Positions 56,409 to 64,000 of a stretch of DNA of 64,000 nucleotides are shown piece after piece; within the stretch, counting starts at the first letter, position 1, and each line of letters begins with the position of its first letter. Source of the stretch: Bacillus sp. AFS001701 (GTDB taxonomy: Bacteria > Bacillota > Bacilli > Bacillales > Bacillaceae_G); assembly GCF_002559405.1 (NCBI RefSeq), contig NZ_NTZO01000025.1:1-64000 (forward strand), in the 5' to 3' direction. The position numbers and the translations under genes are program-made. The notes under the pieces are model-generated. The model had not been told where the DNA came from. It worked only from the letters and a program-made list of their open reading frames with translations, and did not search any database.

Positions 56409-57842
56409 TTATTTTAATAAATGCGCGATATGATTAATATCGCGCTGTGAAAGAGTAGAACTAATTACCGCAATTGGAACAATTTCGATATCAATTTGAA
56501 AATCAGCAATGATAAAGTCCAAACGTAATTCACTAACCGTTTCAGGACTCAGTACGCCGTTTTGAAGTTCAACAAATTGTATTTTATCTCCAAATTCTTT
56601 TATTAGTTTAGTTGTTATATACTGTCTTACACCATAGCCTTCACTACTTAACAGTAGTACCCTTTTTTTTACTAATGATAATTTAATAATGATTGCTTGA
56701 ATATTTAATGTGATTTTAGCAATTACTTCATTACTTACTTCTGGGTATGAAAAGAAATTGCACCAATTACGAAATACAGTTTTTACTTTATTAAATAACT
56801 CCGGATATCGCTTTTTAACGTATTCGGAAATGAGACAAGATCGATCAATTCTACCGTTTAAAAAAAGAACTAGGGAAAAGGCTTTAAATTGTTTTTGAAG
56901 AGTGAGAATAAAATCATTATGATCATGTAATTTTATACTAAGCTTTTTTTCGAGCATCGTAACGAGCTCGTGTAATTCTATATATTGTTTTTCTGATTTA
57001 TTATGATAGTTATTTATAATTTCATTTTGAGGTTCATTATCGCTAGAAAAATAAGGGGATGCAGATATCATTATAGAAAGAGCGTTTAGTTCATTTAATG
57101 GAATTGAAACTTTATAAATATTTTCTAGCTGTACGCATATATCAGTTGCAACTGAAAAAAACTTTGAATCCTTAATATTGTTTGAAGGATTTAAATCCAA
57201 TTGAATATCTCGATCGATTCTTTGAAGCATCGTACCAACATAATAAATATATTTATATATAGTAGGTGGAAATAAAAGTAAATTATTTTTTTCAGCTGAC
57301 TTTGTAACTACTTTTTTTATAATAGAAAACGATAGTGAATCATAAGCCCATTTATTTGTATAGGAATATAGACCATACAATACGTCACAGCATAAGATTC
57401 TTTTTTGAAACTCATTGCCTACAATTTCAAGTGGTGCACGCTTCAAACTTAAATTATACGACTTTAATAAGGTGTCTACTCGTTCGAGAATCTTGTAAAC
57501 AGTATTGTGATGCGTATATAAGACTTTTCCTAAATCACTAATGTGTTCAATGTCTTTTATTAGAATAAACATGATTACCTGAAGCGATAAAGAGTTTTTA
57601 ACAAAAAGTGAACGAACTTGATCAAGCGAGGAATTAATTGGATTATTTATATAAATACCTTTTCCTTTTATTGTTTCAATATGCCATCCTTCTGGGAATG
57701 TTGCATTGATAATTTGTATATCAGTTCGAATTGTTTTCTCAGTGCAATTTAAATTTTTAGCAAGCTCCTCCGTTTTGAACCATTTTTCTTGACTACTTAA
57801 AATATCGATTAAGTGTAATCTTCTTAAACTCGCCTTATCCAT
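56409..57842 (-). CDS. AtxA/Mga-family regulator with PRD-like domains
   Basis: The 477-residue protein has two N-terminal helix-turn-helix segments (LLSSQEKWFKTEELAKNLNCTEKTIRTD type near 10-45 and an Mga-like one near 90-130). PRD-like helical domains with candidate phosphorylatable histidines and a C-terminal EIIB-like Rossmann unit (VLLLSSEGYGVRQYITTKLI) follow. Length equals AtxA/AcpA-type PRD virulence regulators. Such proteins link PTS-sugar status to gene expression. The upstream region carries a CRP/FNR-like palindrome and two direct palindromic repeats. Targets are unknown; no toxin or capsule genes are in view. Confidence 0.82.
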   Translation of the reverse strand: MDKASLRRLHLIDILSSQEKWFKTEELAKNLNCTEKTIRTDIQIINATFPEGWHIETIKGKGIYINNPINSSLDQVRSLFVKNSLSLQVIMFILIKDIEHISDLGKVLYTHHNTVYKILERVDTLLKSYNLSLKRAPLEIVGNEFQKRILCCDVLYGLYSYTNKWAYDSLSFSIIKKVVTKSAEKNNLLLFPPTIYKYIYYVGTMLQRIDRDIQLDLNPSNNIKDSKFFSVATDICVQLENIYKVSIPLNELNALSIMISASPYFSSDNEPQNEIINNYHNKSEKQYIELHELVTMLEKKLSIKLHDHNDFILTLQKQFKAFSLVLFLNGRIDRSCLISEYVKKRYPELFNKVKTVFRNWCNFFSYPEVSNEVIAKITLNIQAIIIKLSLVKKRVLLLSSEGYGVRQYITTKLIKEFGDKIQFVELQNGVLSPETVSELRLDFIIADFQIDIEIVPIAVISSTLSQRDINHIAHLLK

Positions 57843-57898
57843 CTCATCTCCTACTTTGATTTAAAATAATATTTTTACTAACATAAATAAGCTAACTA

Positions 57899-57922
57899 TT
57901 TTTGTGATAACAATCACAAAAA
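57899..57922. promoter_or_regulatory. CRP/FNR-type palindrome
   Basis: TTTTTGTGAT-AACA-ATCACAAAAA is a perfect palindrome with 10-bp arms and contains TGTGA-N6-TCACA, the CRP/FNR-family consensus. It lies 57 bases before the AtxA/Mga-like start. In Bacillus, Fnr and ArcR bind such sites. Confidence 0.7.
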
Positions 57923-57985
57923 GTGTTGTTGAGATAATGTTTTCAAAATTATTTTAAACTTATATGATGAATAAAGATATGACTA

Positions 57986-58101
57986 TTTTTACCGTTAAAA
58001 ACGGTAATAAATATACTTTAATCGACAATCTCTTGTTATATAGCGGAAGGCATATATGAACTTTATATATTAACTGTTTTTACCTATCAAAACGGTAAAA
58101 A
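57986..58101. repeat. Two copies of a TTTTTACC..AACGGTAA palindromic repeat
   Basis: TTTTTACCGTTAAAAACGGTAA at 57986-58007 and TTTTTACC-TATCAA-AACGGTAA at 58077-58098 are 91 bases apart and identical in both outer blocks. The first contains the perfect inverted pair TTACCGTT/AACGGTAA. They lie between the divergent AtxA/Mga-like and membrane-protein genes and look like paired operators. Confidence 0.65.
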
Positions 58102-58229
58102 AGAGCATTTGAAACTTTAATAAGCAAGGCTATAATTTATTTTGAAAAGGAACTCGTTTAATTTGTGATTGATTGTATACGGATGTGATCATGAGTGTAG
58201 CTCTAAATGGAGAAATGAGGAGGCAAATG

Positions 58230-58712
58230 ATGGGTATAGTGTTACTTTTTTTTATCCTAGGAAAACTTTTGCTAGTTCAGTCTATGTTACATAGCCGAAT
58301 TACTTTGTTTGGATTATTATTAAGTATTTTTATTGTTGTTTTACTATATTTACTTCCAATCTTTTTAGAATTCAATAAAAGAGAACGATCTATTGGTTAT
58401 AGTTATACTTCATTAGTGGTTGGAACTATATTTTTAATCTGTACTGTTTATGAAAGATATGCTGTTTTTGTAATTACTACTCTTGATCAAACAGAAGAAA
58501 TCTCCAATACAATATTCTCTTTTTTTATGATAGGGGACTTACTTTTCATTTTTGATTTTCTATTATTACTATACCTCATACTATTCAAAGTACTTAAAAT
58601 AAAGGCAGCGCAATTAATTTTTGGAAAAGAAATCAGGATAAATAAAAGAGGAATTAAAAAGAATGTATATTCATATTCCCCCCTTAATAACATTAAGCTT
58701 AATGAAGATTAA
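58230..58712 (+). CDS. Four-helix membrane protein, unknown function
   Basis: A 160-residue protein with about four hydrophobic segments (near 2-18, 25-45, 58-78 and 95-120) and a basic cytoplasmic tail. I do not recognise the family. ATG 58230 is 6 bases after GAGGAGG; the ATG at 58227 is also possible, and a longer frame from 58173 is unlikely. It is divergent from the AtxA/Mga-like regulator and shares the repeat-bearing intergenic region, so it may be a target. Confidence 0.65.
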   Translation: MGIVLLFFILGKLLLVQSMLHSRITLFGLLLSIFIVVLLYLLPIFLEFNKRERSIGYSYTSLVVGTIFLICTVYERYAVFVITTLDQTEEISNTIFSFFMIGDLLFIFDFLLLLYLILFKVLKIKAAQLIFGKEIRINKRGIKKNVYSYSPLNNIKLNED

Positions 58713-58765
58713 GTTATAACTGATTTTAATGATGAAAGAGTAAAGAAAAAAATGAATGACGTACG

Positions 58766-58796
58766 AAAAACCTCACTTTTGATGTGAGGTTTTTTT
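58766..58796 (+). terminator. Terminator after the membrane-protein gene
   Basis: AAAAACCTCAC pairs with GTGAGGTTTTTTT around a 7-base loop. The following 58797-58974 region also contains a TCTACG-TTTC-CGTAGA hairpin at 58876-58891. Confidence 0.88.
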
Positions 58797-58974
58797 GTAC
58801 TTTCAAACAGCTCATAAATTGGGCAAGTGAATCGGTAACAATGCCCAAGTACTCATCATATTTTGTTGATGAGAGTCTACGTTTCCGTAGATTCAAATTA
58901 GGTAATCGTATTTATTTTTTATAAGTACGTTATGTTTTTATTCGCTTTCAAATATTATGTCGGAGGTTATAAAA

Positions 58975-59193
58975 ATGTATGATTTTCAAAGAGAGCTTCA
59001 AGAATTAAACGTTGGACAGTTTCAATCTAGTCAAGTAGTTCCATGGGATTATAATCAGTATCAAAATCAAGATGCACGTATGTGCTTTGGCTTTGCATGT
59101 TTTTTCCCATTTTTTAGTTGTTTTGGTTGTTTTGGTTGTGGAGGCTGTTTCCGTTGCGGAGGTTGCGGTCACTGCGGTCGCTGTCACCGTTAA
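58975..59193 (+). CDS. Heterocycloanthracin/sonorensin-type peptide precursor
   Basis: This is a 72-residue precursor. Residues 1-35 form a leader (MYDFQRELQELNVGQFQ... ending DAR) like those of heterocycloanthracin-type peptides. Residues 36-72 form the core with ten cysteines at 37, 42, 49, 52, 55, 58, 61, 64, 67 and 70. The last eight are in a strict Cys-x-x register with Phe, Gly, Arg and His in between. Cyclodehydration and oxidation of these Cys would give a chain of thiazoles. The N-terminal core CFGFACFFPFFSC is unusually Phe-rich. ATG 58975 follows GGAGG; an upstream ATG at 58957 precedes that site. Confidence 0.92.
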   Translation: MYDFQRELQELNVGQFQSSQVVPWDYNQYQNQDARMCFGFACFFPFFSCFGCFGCGGCFRCGGCGHCGRCHR

Positions 59194-59233
59194 TTGTAAT
59201 GTTTCATAAAAACTATTTGTCCATTTAGACAAT

Positions 59234-59266
59234 AAACCCCTACTGATCTTATGTAGGGGTTTTCTA
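59234..59266 (+). terminator. Attenuating terminator between precursor and modification genes
   Basis: AAACCCCTAC pairs with GTAGGGGTTT around a 9-base loop, followed by TC. The short T tract suggests partial read-through, giving more precursor than enzyme. Confidence 0.8.
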
Positions 59267-59367
59267 GTTATGTTATGACATAAGGAATACATAATATACA
59301 TAGGATTATGAAGAAAGTATTTATTTTATTCAATGTACAACTCACTGTATCGAAGGGGTTGAAAAGG

Positions 59368-61311
59368 ATGTCAAAATTGAGTCCATCTGCACGTCTAAAG
59401 GTTAATCGAGATACTTTTTTTGTACCTGATTCGAATGGAGGTGTTTATTTTAGGAATAACTTAAGTTCATTTCGAATGGAAGGTGCATCTGTTTACCAGT
59501 GGATTGAAAAGCTACTTCCTATGTTTAACGGTGAACACTCATTAGAAATTTTAACAAATGGTTTGCCTGACCAATACCGAGAAAGAGTATATGAAATTGG
59601 TGAGATTTTATATAAAAATGGCTTTGCACGGGATATAAGTAAGGATCATCCACATCAATTATCTAAAGAGATTTTAACTAAGTATGCAAGTCAAATTGAG
59701 TTTTTAAATTGTTTTGGAGACTCTGGTTCATATCGTTTTCAAACCTATCGCCAATCTAAGATATTGGCAATTGGTTCTGGAACAATTGTCACTTCGTTAG
59801 TCTCAGCCTTATTAGAGTCGGGGTTAGCGAAATTCCATCTTTTAATAACGAATAATGAGAATACAGAAAAAAAACGAATAAAAGAAATTGTAGACAACGC
59901 ACAAAGGACAGATCATGAAGTCGAAGTTGAATTAATTAAGAGAAAGAAGCTTTCATTACAAGAGATTGTTTCTACTTTTGATTCGATTTTATACGTAACA
60001 GAAGATGATCATGTTTATGAGCTGAAAATGCTCAATGAGATATGTAAAAGAGAGAAAAAGAGATTTATCCCAGCAATTTCTTCGCAAAAGATCTGTATGG
60101 CCGGACCACTAGTGACTTCAAATTCTGATGCTTGCTTCGAATCGGCTTGGAGAAGTGTGCATCAAAACATACTCTGTGAAGAAGGGATCAACCAACCATT
60201 GTCTTCGATTACATCAGCAATGTTGGCAAATATAATGGTGTTCGAGTTATTTAAGGATATTACAAATTCACGCGAAACAGAAAAGAATAATCAGATTTAT
60301 ATTATTAACCAAGAGACGCTAGAGGGCAGTTGGCACACATTCTCTCCTCATCCACTAGTCGCTGGAAAGGCGAAAGCTAAAATAGTTCATAATTTTGAGG
60401 AAAAGTTAGAGCAAAACAAACCTAGAGGAGATCAAAGTAAGTTATTAACTTACTTAGGGCAGTTCAATTCACAAGAAACTGGATTATTTCACGTTTGGGA
60501 TGAGGGCGAATTAAATCAACTTCCATTAGCTCAATGTCGGATACAAGTAGTAGATCCTCTTACAGAAGGTCCAGTAAAACTATTAACGAGTAGGATTTGT
60601 ACTGAATTAACTCATGAAGAAGCACGAAGAGAGGCGGGACTTACTGGAGTTGAAATGTATGTATCTCAAATAGCCAGTCAACTTATTATGAATTCTGATT
60701 CTGATGTTGTAGAGTGTATTGAACCTGGGGAATACATCGCAATCGCTACTGGTCAAACTTTTTCAGAAAGTATTTGTAGAGCACTACAAAAATATTTGTC
60801 TGAGGAGCTTAATAAACAAACGGGTAATCAAAATCATATTCAAGAAATTAAAGCAATAAAAATTGAAGATGATTGTGCTCAATTTTATTTACAAACATTA
60901 AATACAATACATGAATCTCCAAAAATAGCATTAGGAAAAGAGATTTGTGGATTTCCAGTAGTCTGGATTGGTACAGAAAAAGGCTGGTATAGAAGTGTTG
61001 GTTTAAATAGAACAATGGCTTTACAAGATGCACTAAAACAAGTACTTAAGGAATCGCAAAATAAAACCCCACTACTTGCATCAACAGCTATCCAGAGTTC
61101 ATCAGTTTTAGTGGAAGAACAGCAAGTATCTGAAATGATGATCACTGAATCTAATCGTGCTGTACATTCTGATTTATTAGTCTCGGCGATCGATATCTTA
61201 AAACAAAATAATATGGAATTACTAACATTGGAATTTATGCTTGAATCGATTAATGTAGATGAACTTGCGGGAGTTTATGGTGTCTTGTTAAGAGAGGTGA
61301 GCTCGATTTGA
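59368..61311 (+). CDS. Thiazole-containing bacteriocin maturation protein (E1-like)
   Basis: The 647-residue protein begins with a leader-recognition-type region (about 1-110) and then a ThiF/E1-like Rossmann core starting at KILAIGSGTIVTSLVSALLESG (about 130). It has long C-terminal regions resembling the family annotated as putative thiazole-containing bacteriocin maturation proteins. It probably presents the leader to the cyclodehydratase or replaces part of its C component. ATG 59368 follows GAAGGGG. The stop overlaps the next start by four bases. Confidence 0.87.
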   Translation: MSKLSPSARLKVNRDTFFVPDSNGGVYFRNNLSSFRMEGASVYQWIEKLLPMFNGEHSLEILTNGLPDQYRERVYEIGEILYKNGFARDISKDHPHQLSKEILTKYASQIEFLNCFGDSGSYRFQTYRQSKILAIGSGTIVTSLVSALLESGLAKFHLLITNNENTEKKRIKEIVDNAQRTDHEVEVELIKRKKLSLQEIVSTFDSILYVTEDDHVYELKMLNEICKREKKRFIPAISSQKICMAGPLVTSNSDACFESAWRSVHQNILCEEGINQPLSSITSAMLANIMVFELFKDITNSRETEKNNQIYIINQETLEGSWHTFSPHPLVAGKAKAKIVHNFEEKLEQNKPRGDQSKLLTYLGQFNSQETGLFHVWDEGELNQLPLAQCRIQVVDPLTEGPVKLLTSRICTELTHEEARREAGLTGVEMYVSQIASQLIMNSDSDVVECIEPGEYIAIATGQTFSESICRALQKYLSEELNKQTGNQNHIQEIKAIKIEDDCAQFYLQTLNTIHESPKIALGKEICGFPVVWIGTEKGWYRSVGLNRTMALQDALKQVLKESQNKTPLLASTAIQSSSVLVEEQQVSEMMITESNRAVHSDLLVSAIDILKQNNMELLTLEFMLESINVDELAGVYGVLLREVSSI

Positions 61312-63251
61312 ATTCAACGGTTACCATTTTTGGGGAGGGATTATTAAGTAAGTACACATCCGAAATTCTTTTAAATAAATATAAAATAGTTCAACAGAAA
61401 GATTTAGAGACTCCGGTTTCCGAGGATACTAGTTTAATACTTATTTTGGATGATGCATGGAACCCTAAGATTTATGAAAAAGCAGATGAAACTTTAAGGA
61501 TAGGAACTGTTCCATGGCTACGTGCTTGTGTATCATTTGGGGAAGGTGTAATCGGACCTTTAGTACATCCAGGGCAAAAAGGATGTATAAAGTGTGCCGA
61601 TTTTAGACGTTTAATGGCTGGTAGAGAGCGCATAGAAATGCTAGAAATAGATCATCAGTTATTAGAAGGTGATGGAGTATCAGATGATGTATGGGGTACA
61701 AGAACGGGACTTTTACAAATGGCCTACTTAATTGTAGCTGAAGTAGAAAAATTTATGAACGGTAAAGAAACTCGTCTAGAGGAACGTATTTTTTTACTAA
61801 ATATGAAAACATTCAAAAGCTCTAATCACTTTTTTTTACCAAATCCTTTATGTCCAACTTGTGGTGAATTAGAAGATGATTCTTCTGATTCTGCTATTAT
61901 TTCACTCGAGCCTAGTATGAAAGTTTCTCCAACTAGCTATCGTAGTCGCTCAATGGATGAATTAAAAAAAGTGTTAGTTAAGGACTATTTAGGTCAAAAG
62001 ACAGGGTTTTTAAATGGAAAGGCAATAGATCTAACCACGCCATTTGCAGATGTAGCCGTATACCTACCGTTACTCCAAGGGGATGAAGGAACAGCAGGAC
62101 GTACACTTTCATATGAATCTAGTGAATTAACTGCCATTTTGGAAGGGTTAGAAAGGTATTGCGGCCTCACTCCAAGAGGGAAAAAAACGGTAGTACATGA
62201 TAGCTATAACAACGTAAAAGAGTATGCAATTAATCCTGAAATTGTCGGTACTCATTCGAAAGAGCAATATGCTCTGCCGCGTTTTCCATTTAAGAAGTTT
62301 AATCCTAAACGGAAGATTGATTGGGTATGGGGCTATTCATTTATGAAGGAAGAGCCGATTCTTGTACCAGAGTTGCTTTCATACTATAGTCTAGGATGCG
62401 GACACGGTTTTGTGTATGAAACTTCCAATGGATGTGCATTGGGAGGCAGTTTAGAAGAAGCTATATTCTACGGTATTTTGGAAATTGTTGAACGGGATTC
62501 ATTCTTAATGACTTGGTATGCTCAGTTGCCTCTTCCTCGACTTGATCCAAAATCGGCTAAGGATCAAGAACTCGATTTAATGATTGAACGCATGCGTTTA
62601 GTTGGCGGATACGATCTTCACTTATTTAATTCCACGATGGAAAATGGAATTCCAAGTATTGTTGCCATTGCAAAAAACCGTAAAGAACATGGTTTAAATC
62701 TCATATGTGCAGCAGGCGCTCATCTTGATCCAGTTAGGGCAGTTAAAAGCGCAGTACATGAGTTAGCTGGCATGATGTTAACATTGGATAAAAAGTTTGA
62801 AGAAAATTACGCTCAAAATATGAAAATGCTTTTAGATAATAATCTCGTTAAACAAATGGATGATCATGGAATGTTATATGGGTTACGACAAGCAGAGGAG
62901 CGTCTGAAGTTTTTATTAGATGATAATCGTCCATTAAAGACTTTTGAAGAAGAATTTAAATGGGATACAAACCATCTTGATTTGACGAATGATTTAAAGG
63001 ATATTCTACAAGTATTTAAACAATTAAATCTTGATGTCATTGTAGTCGATCAAACTACACCTGAAATCAAAAGAAATGGATTATCTTGTGTAAAAGTCTT
63101 AATTCCAGGAATGTTGCCTATGACATTCGGCAATCATCTAAAACGATTGAATGGACTTGATCGAGTGTTAAAAGTTCCTGTTAAAATGGGCTATACGAAG
63201 AAGCCGCTAAAGCCGGAGCAGCTCAATCCATATCCGCACCCGTTCCCATAG
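61308..63251 (+). CDS. Fused TOMM cyclodehydratase with YcaO domain
   Basis: The 647-residue protein has an N-terminal E1-like/leader-binding part with two zinc CxxC pairs (CIKC near 95, CPTC near 182). A C-terminal YcaO domain (about 215-647) follows, with ATP-binding signatures SSELTAILEGLERYCG and GCALGGSLEEAIFYGILEIVERDSF. It ends in the proline-rich tail PYPHPFP, matching the PxPxP terminus needed by YcaO cyclodehydratases. It activates peptide amides with ATP to convert Cys to thiazoline. The TTG start at 61308 follows GAGAGGTGAG and overlaps the preceding stop. Confidence 0.93.
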   Translation: MNSTVTIFGEGLLSKYTSEILLNKYKIVQQKDLETPVSEDTSLILILDDAWNPKIYEKADETLRIGTVPWLRACVSFGEGVIGPLVHPGQKGCIKCADFRRLMAGRERIEMLEIDHQLLEGDGVSDDVWGTRTGLLQMAYLIVAEVEKFMNGKETRLEERIFLLNMKTFKSSNHFFLPNPLCPTCGELEDDSSDSAIISLEPSMKVSPTSYRSRSMDELKKVLVKDYLGQKTGFLNGKAIDLTTPFADVAVYLPLLQGDEGTAGRTLSYESSELTAILEGLERYCGLTPRGKKTVVHDSYNNVKEYAINPEIVGTHSKEQYALPRFPFKKFNPKRKIDWVWGYSFMKEEPILVPELLSYYSLGCGHGFVYETSNGCALGGSLEEAIFYGILEIVERDSFLMTWYAQLPLPRLDPKSAKDQELDLMIERMRLVGGYDLHLFNSTMENGIPSIVAIAKNRKEHGLNLICAAGAHLDPVRAVKSAVHELAGMMLTLDKKFEENYAQNMKMLLDNNLVKQMDDHGMLYGLRQAEERLKFLLDDNRPLKTFEEEFKWDTNHLDLTNDLKDILQVFKQLNLDVIVVDQTTPEIKRNGLSCVKVLIPGMLPMTFGNHLKRLNGLDRVLKVPVKMGYTKKPLKPEQLNPYPHPFP

Positions 63252-63274
63252 GTGGTGTTATAGGAGGTCATTGG

Positions 63275-64000
63275 ATGAGTTTACAAACATTTCTACACAA
63301 TCTTCATTTTGATATTGAAAAGGCAAATCAATCGGATTGGGAAGTAGATTGGGAGGATGCCCCACTAACTTATAAGCTTTATATAGATTTACCTACTATT
63401 CCACTTTCTCTTAACGTTCCATTATCCTTAAAAGAAAAAAGGGACTCAATTGAGCCGAATTTAGACGAAATAGGCTACTTTCTATGGTATGTATATGGAA
63501 TAGCTCAAGTTGCTCAAACAGCAATACCTTCCGGTTCCAACGAAATGGTTAATATGATGTCTTCAAACCGAAGATTCATTCCATCGGGTGGAGGATTGTA
63601 TCCGAATGAATTGTATTTATATCTTAAGTCTGACCAAGTCACTTCGGGGATTTATCATTATGATGTTGCTAGACATTGCTTAGTTTTATTAAGAGAAGGA
63701 AATTTTGATTCTTATATAACAAGAGCTTTAGGAAATAGATGTGATCTTCCAAAGTGTTTTGGTACAATTTTTATTTCAACAATGTTTTGGAAAAACTTCT
63801 TTAAATACAATAATTTTTCATATCGCCTTCAAGGGTTAGATTGCGGTGTGCTAATTGGACAGATTTTAGAGATGGCTAAACGCTTTGGGTTTAAAGCGGG
63901 AGTATATTACCAGTTTCTAGATCAAGCAATCAACCATTTAATCGGCATAAACGAACGTGAGGAAAGTGTATATGGAGTAATTCCACTCACTATTGAAGAA
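63275..64000 (+). CDS. SagB-type dehydrogenase, partial (runs off the window)
   Basis: The first 242 codons of a nitroreductase-fold protein are seen, open to the window end. The motif FIPSGGGLYPNELYLYL near residue 108 and YRLQGLDCGVLIGQILEMAKRFG near 188 are typical of SagB/McbC dehydrogenases, FMN enzymes that oxidise thiazolines to thiazoles. The ATG at 63275 follows ATAGGAGGT, 23 bases after the YcaO gene. It completes the modification set; transport and immunity genes may lie beyond the window. Confidence 0.92.
   Translation, partial: MSLQTFLHNLHFDIEKANQSDWEVDWEDAPLTYKLYIDLPTIPLSLNVPLSLKEKRDSIEPNLDEIGYFLWYVYGIAQVAQTAIPSGSNEMVNMMSSNRRFIPSGGGLYPNELYLYLKSDQVTSGIYHYDVARHCLVLLREGNFDSYITRALGNRCDLPKCFGTIFISTMFWKNFFKYNNFSYRLQGLDCGVLIGQILEMAKRFGFKAGVYYQFLDQAINHLIGINEREESVYGVIPLTIEE

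Noticed and set aside
59005..59301. Minus-strand frame across the thiazole peptide precursor
   Set aside because: Its Thr/Ala repeats are the complement of the Cys/Gly codons of the precursor, not an independent gene.

Overview
The window is AT-rich DNA from an endospore-forming Firmicute, most likely a member of the Bacillaceae. The evidence is strong GGAGG-type ribosome sites, a sporulenol-synthase-type terpene cyclase, a Bacillus kam (lysine 2,3-aminomutase) locus, an xpt gene under a guanine riboswitch, perfect Bacillus Fur boxes, an AtxA/Mga-type regulator and a heterocycloanthracin-type peptide cluster. The species cannot be fixed from sequence reading alone.

Layout. (1) 1-11.3 kb: an aromatic-ring degradation locus. 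A hydrolase-IclR operon has a near-consensus sigma-A promoter followed by an AAACA/TGTTT palindrome. A second operon under the same palindrome type encodes a cupin, a two-domain extradiol dioxygenase, an SDR lacking its catalytic triad, a ThDP enzyme, an aldehyde dehydrogenase, an aspartate-dehydrogenase-like enzyme, Rieske dioxygenase alpha and beta subunits, and an intact dihydrodiol-dehydrogenase-like SDR. (2) 11.3-14.1 kb: a non-coding patch with a roughly 20-bp degenerate repeat, a small Cys-rich protein and the terpene cyclase. (3) 14.2-24.1 kb: the kam/yod lysine locus (yodT-S-R-Q-P, kamR, kamA, yokU, lysine-type permease), with kamA behind a sigma-54 promoter. (4) 24.1-25.0 kb: decayed DNA containing a ribonucleic antiterminator (RAT)/terminator and a broken BglG-family antiterminator gene, the relic of a sugar operon. 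(5) 25-41.9 kb: polyamine/GABA catabolism. It holds two permeases, glutamate dehydrogenase, a sigma-54 activator, 4-aminobutanal dehydrogenase, putrescine aminotransferase, gabT, gabD, a class III CoA-transferase and a glutaryl-CoA-dehydrogenase-like enzyme. Four further sigma-54 promoters and a recurring upstream motif link the first part. (6) 43.5-49.5 kb: a LacI-type regulator divergent from a second GABA-like module (aldehyde dehydrogenase, gabT paralogue, gabP-like permease) with two matching operators. (7) 49.7-54.9 kb: a Fur-controlled iron-siderophore ABC transporter and a divergent ferredoxin/flavodoxin-type reductase. (8) 54.9-58.8 kb: xpt with riboswitch, an HD-GYP protein, an AtxA/Mga-like regulator with striking upstream palindromes, and a membrane protein. 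(9) 58.9-64 kb: a thiazole/oxazole-modified peptide cluster (precursor, maturation protein, fused YcaO cyclodehydratase, SagB-type dehydrogenase cut by the window end).

How the parts work together. Regions 3, 5 and 6 form a nitrogen-catabolism island with four class III aminotransferases, four aldehyde dehydrogenases and four APC permeases. It would feed lysine, putrescine, GABA and possibly 5-aminovalerate/glutarate into central metabolism, largely under sigma-54 with two dedicated enhancer-binding proteins. The least conventional regions are the aromatic operon, which mixes an apparently non-catalytic SDR and an aspartate-dehydrogenase homologue with a Rieske system, and the Phe-rich thiazole-peptide cluster.
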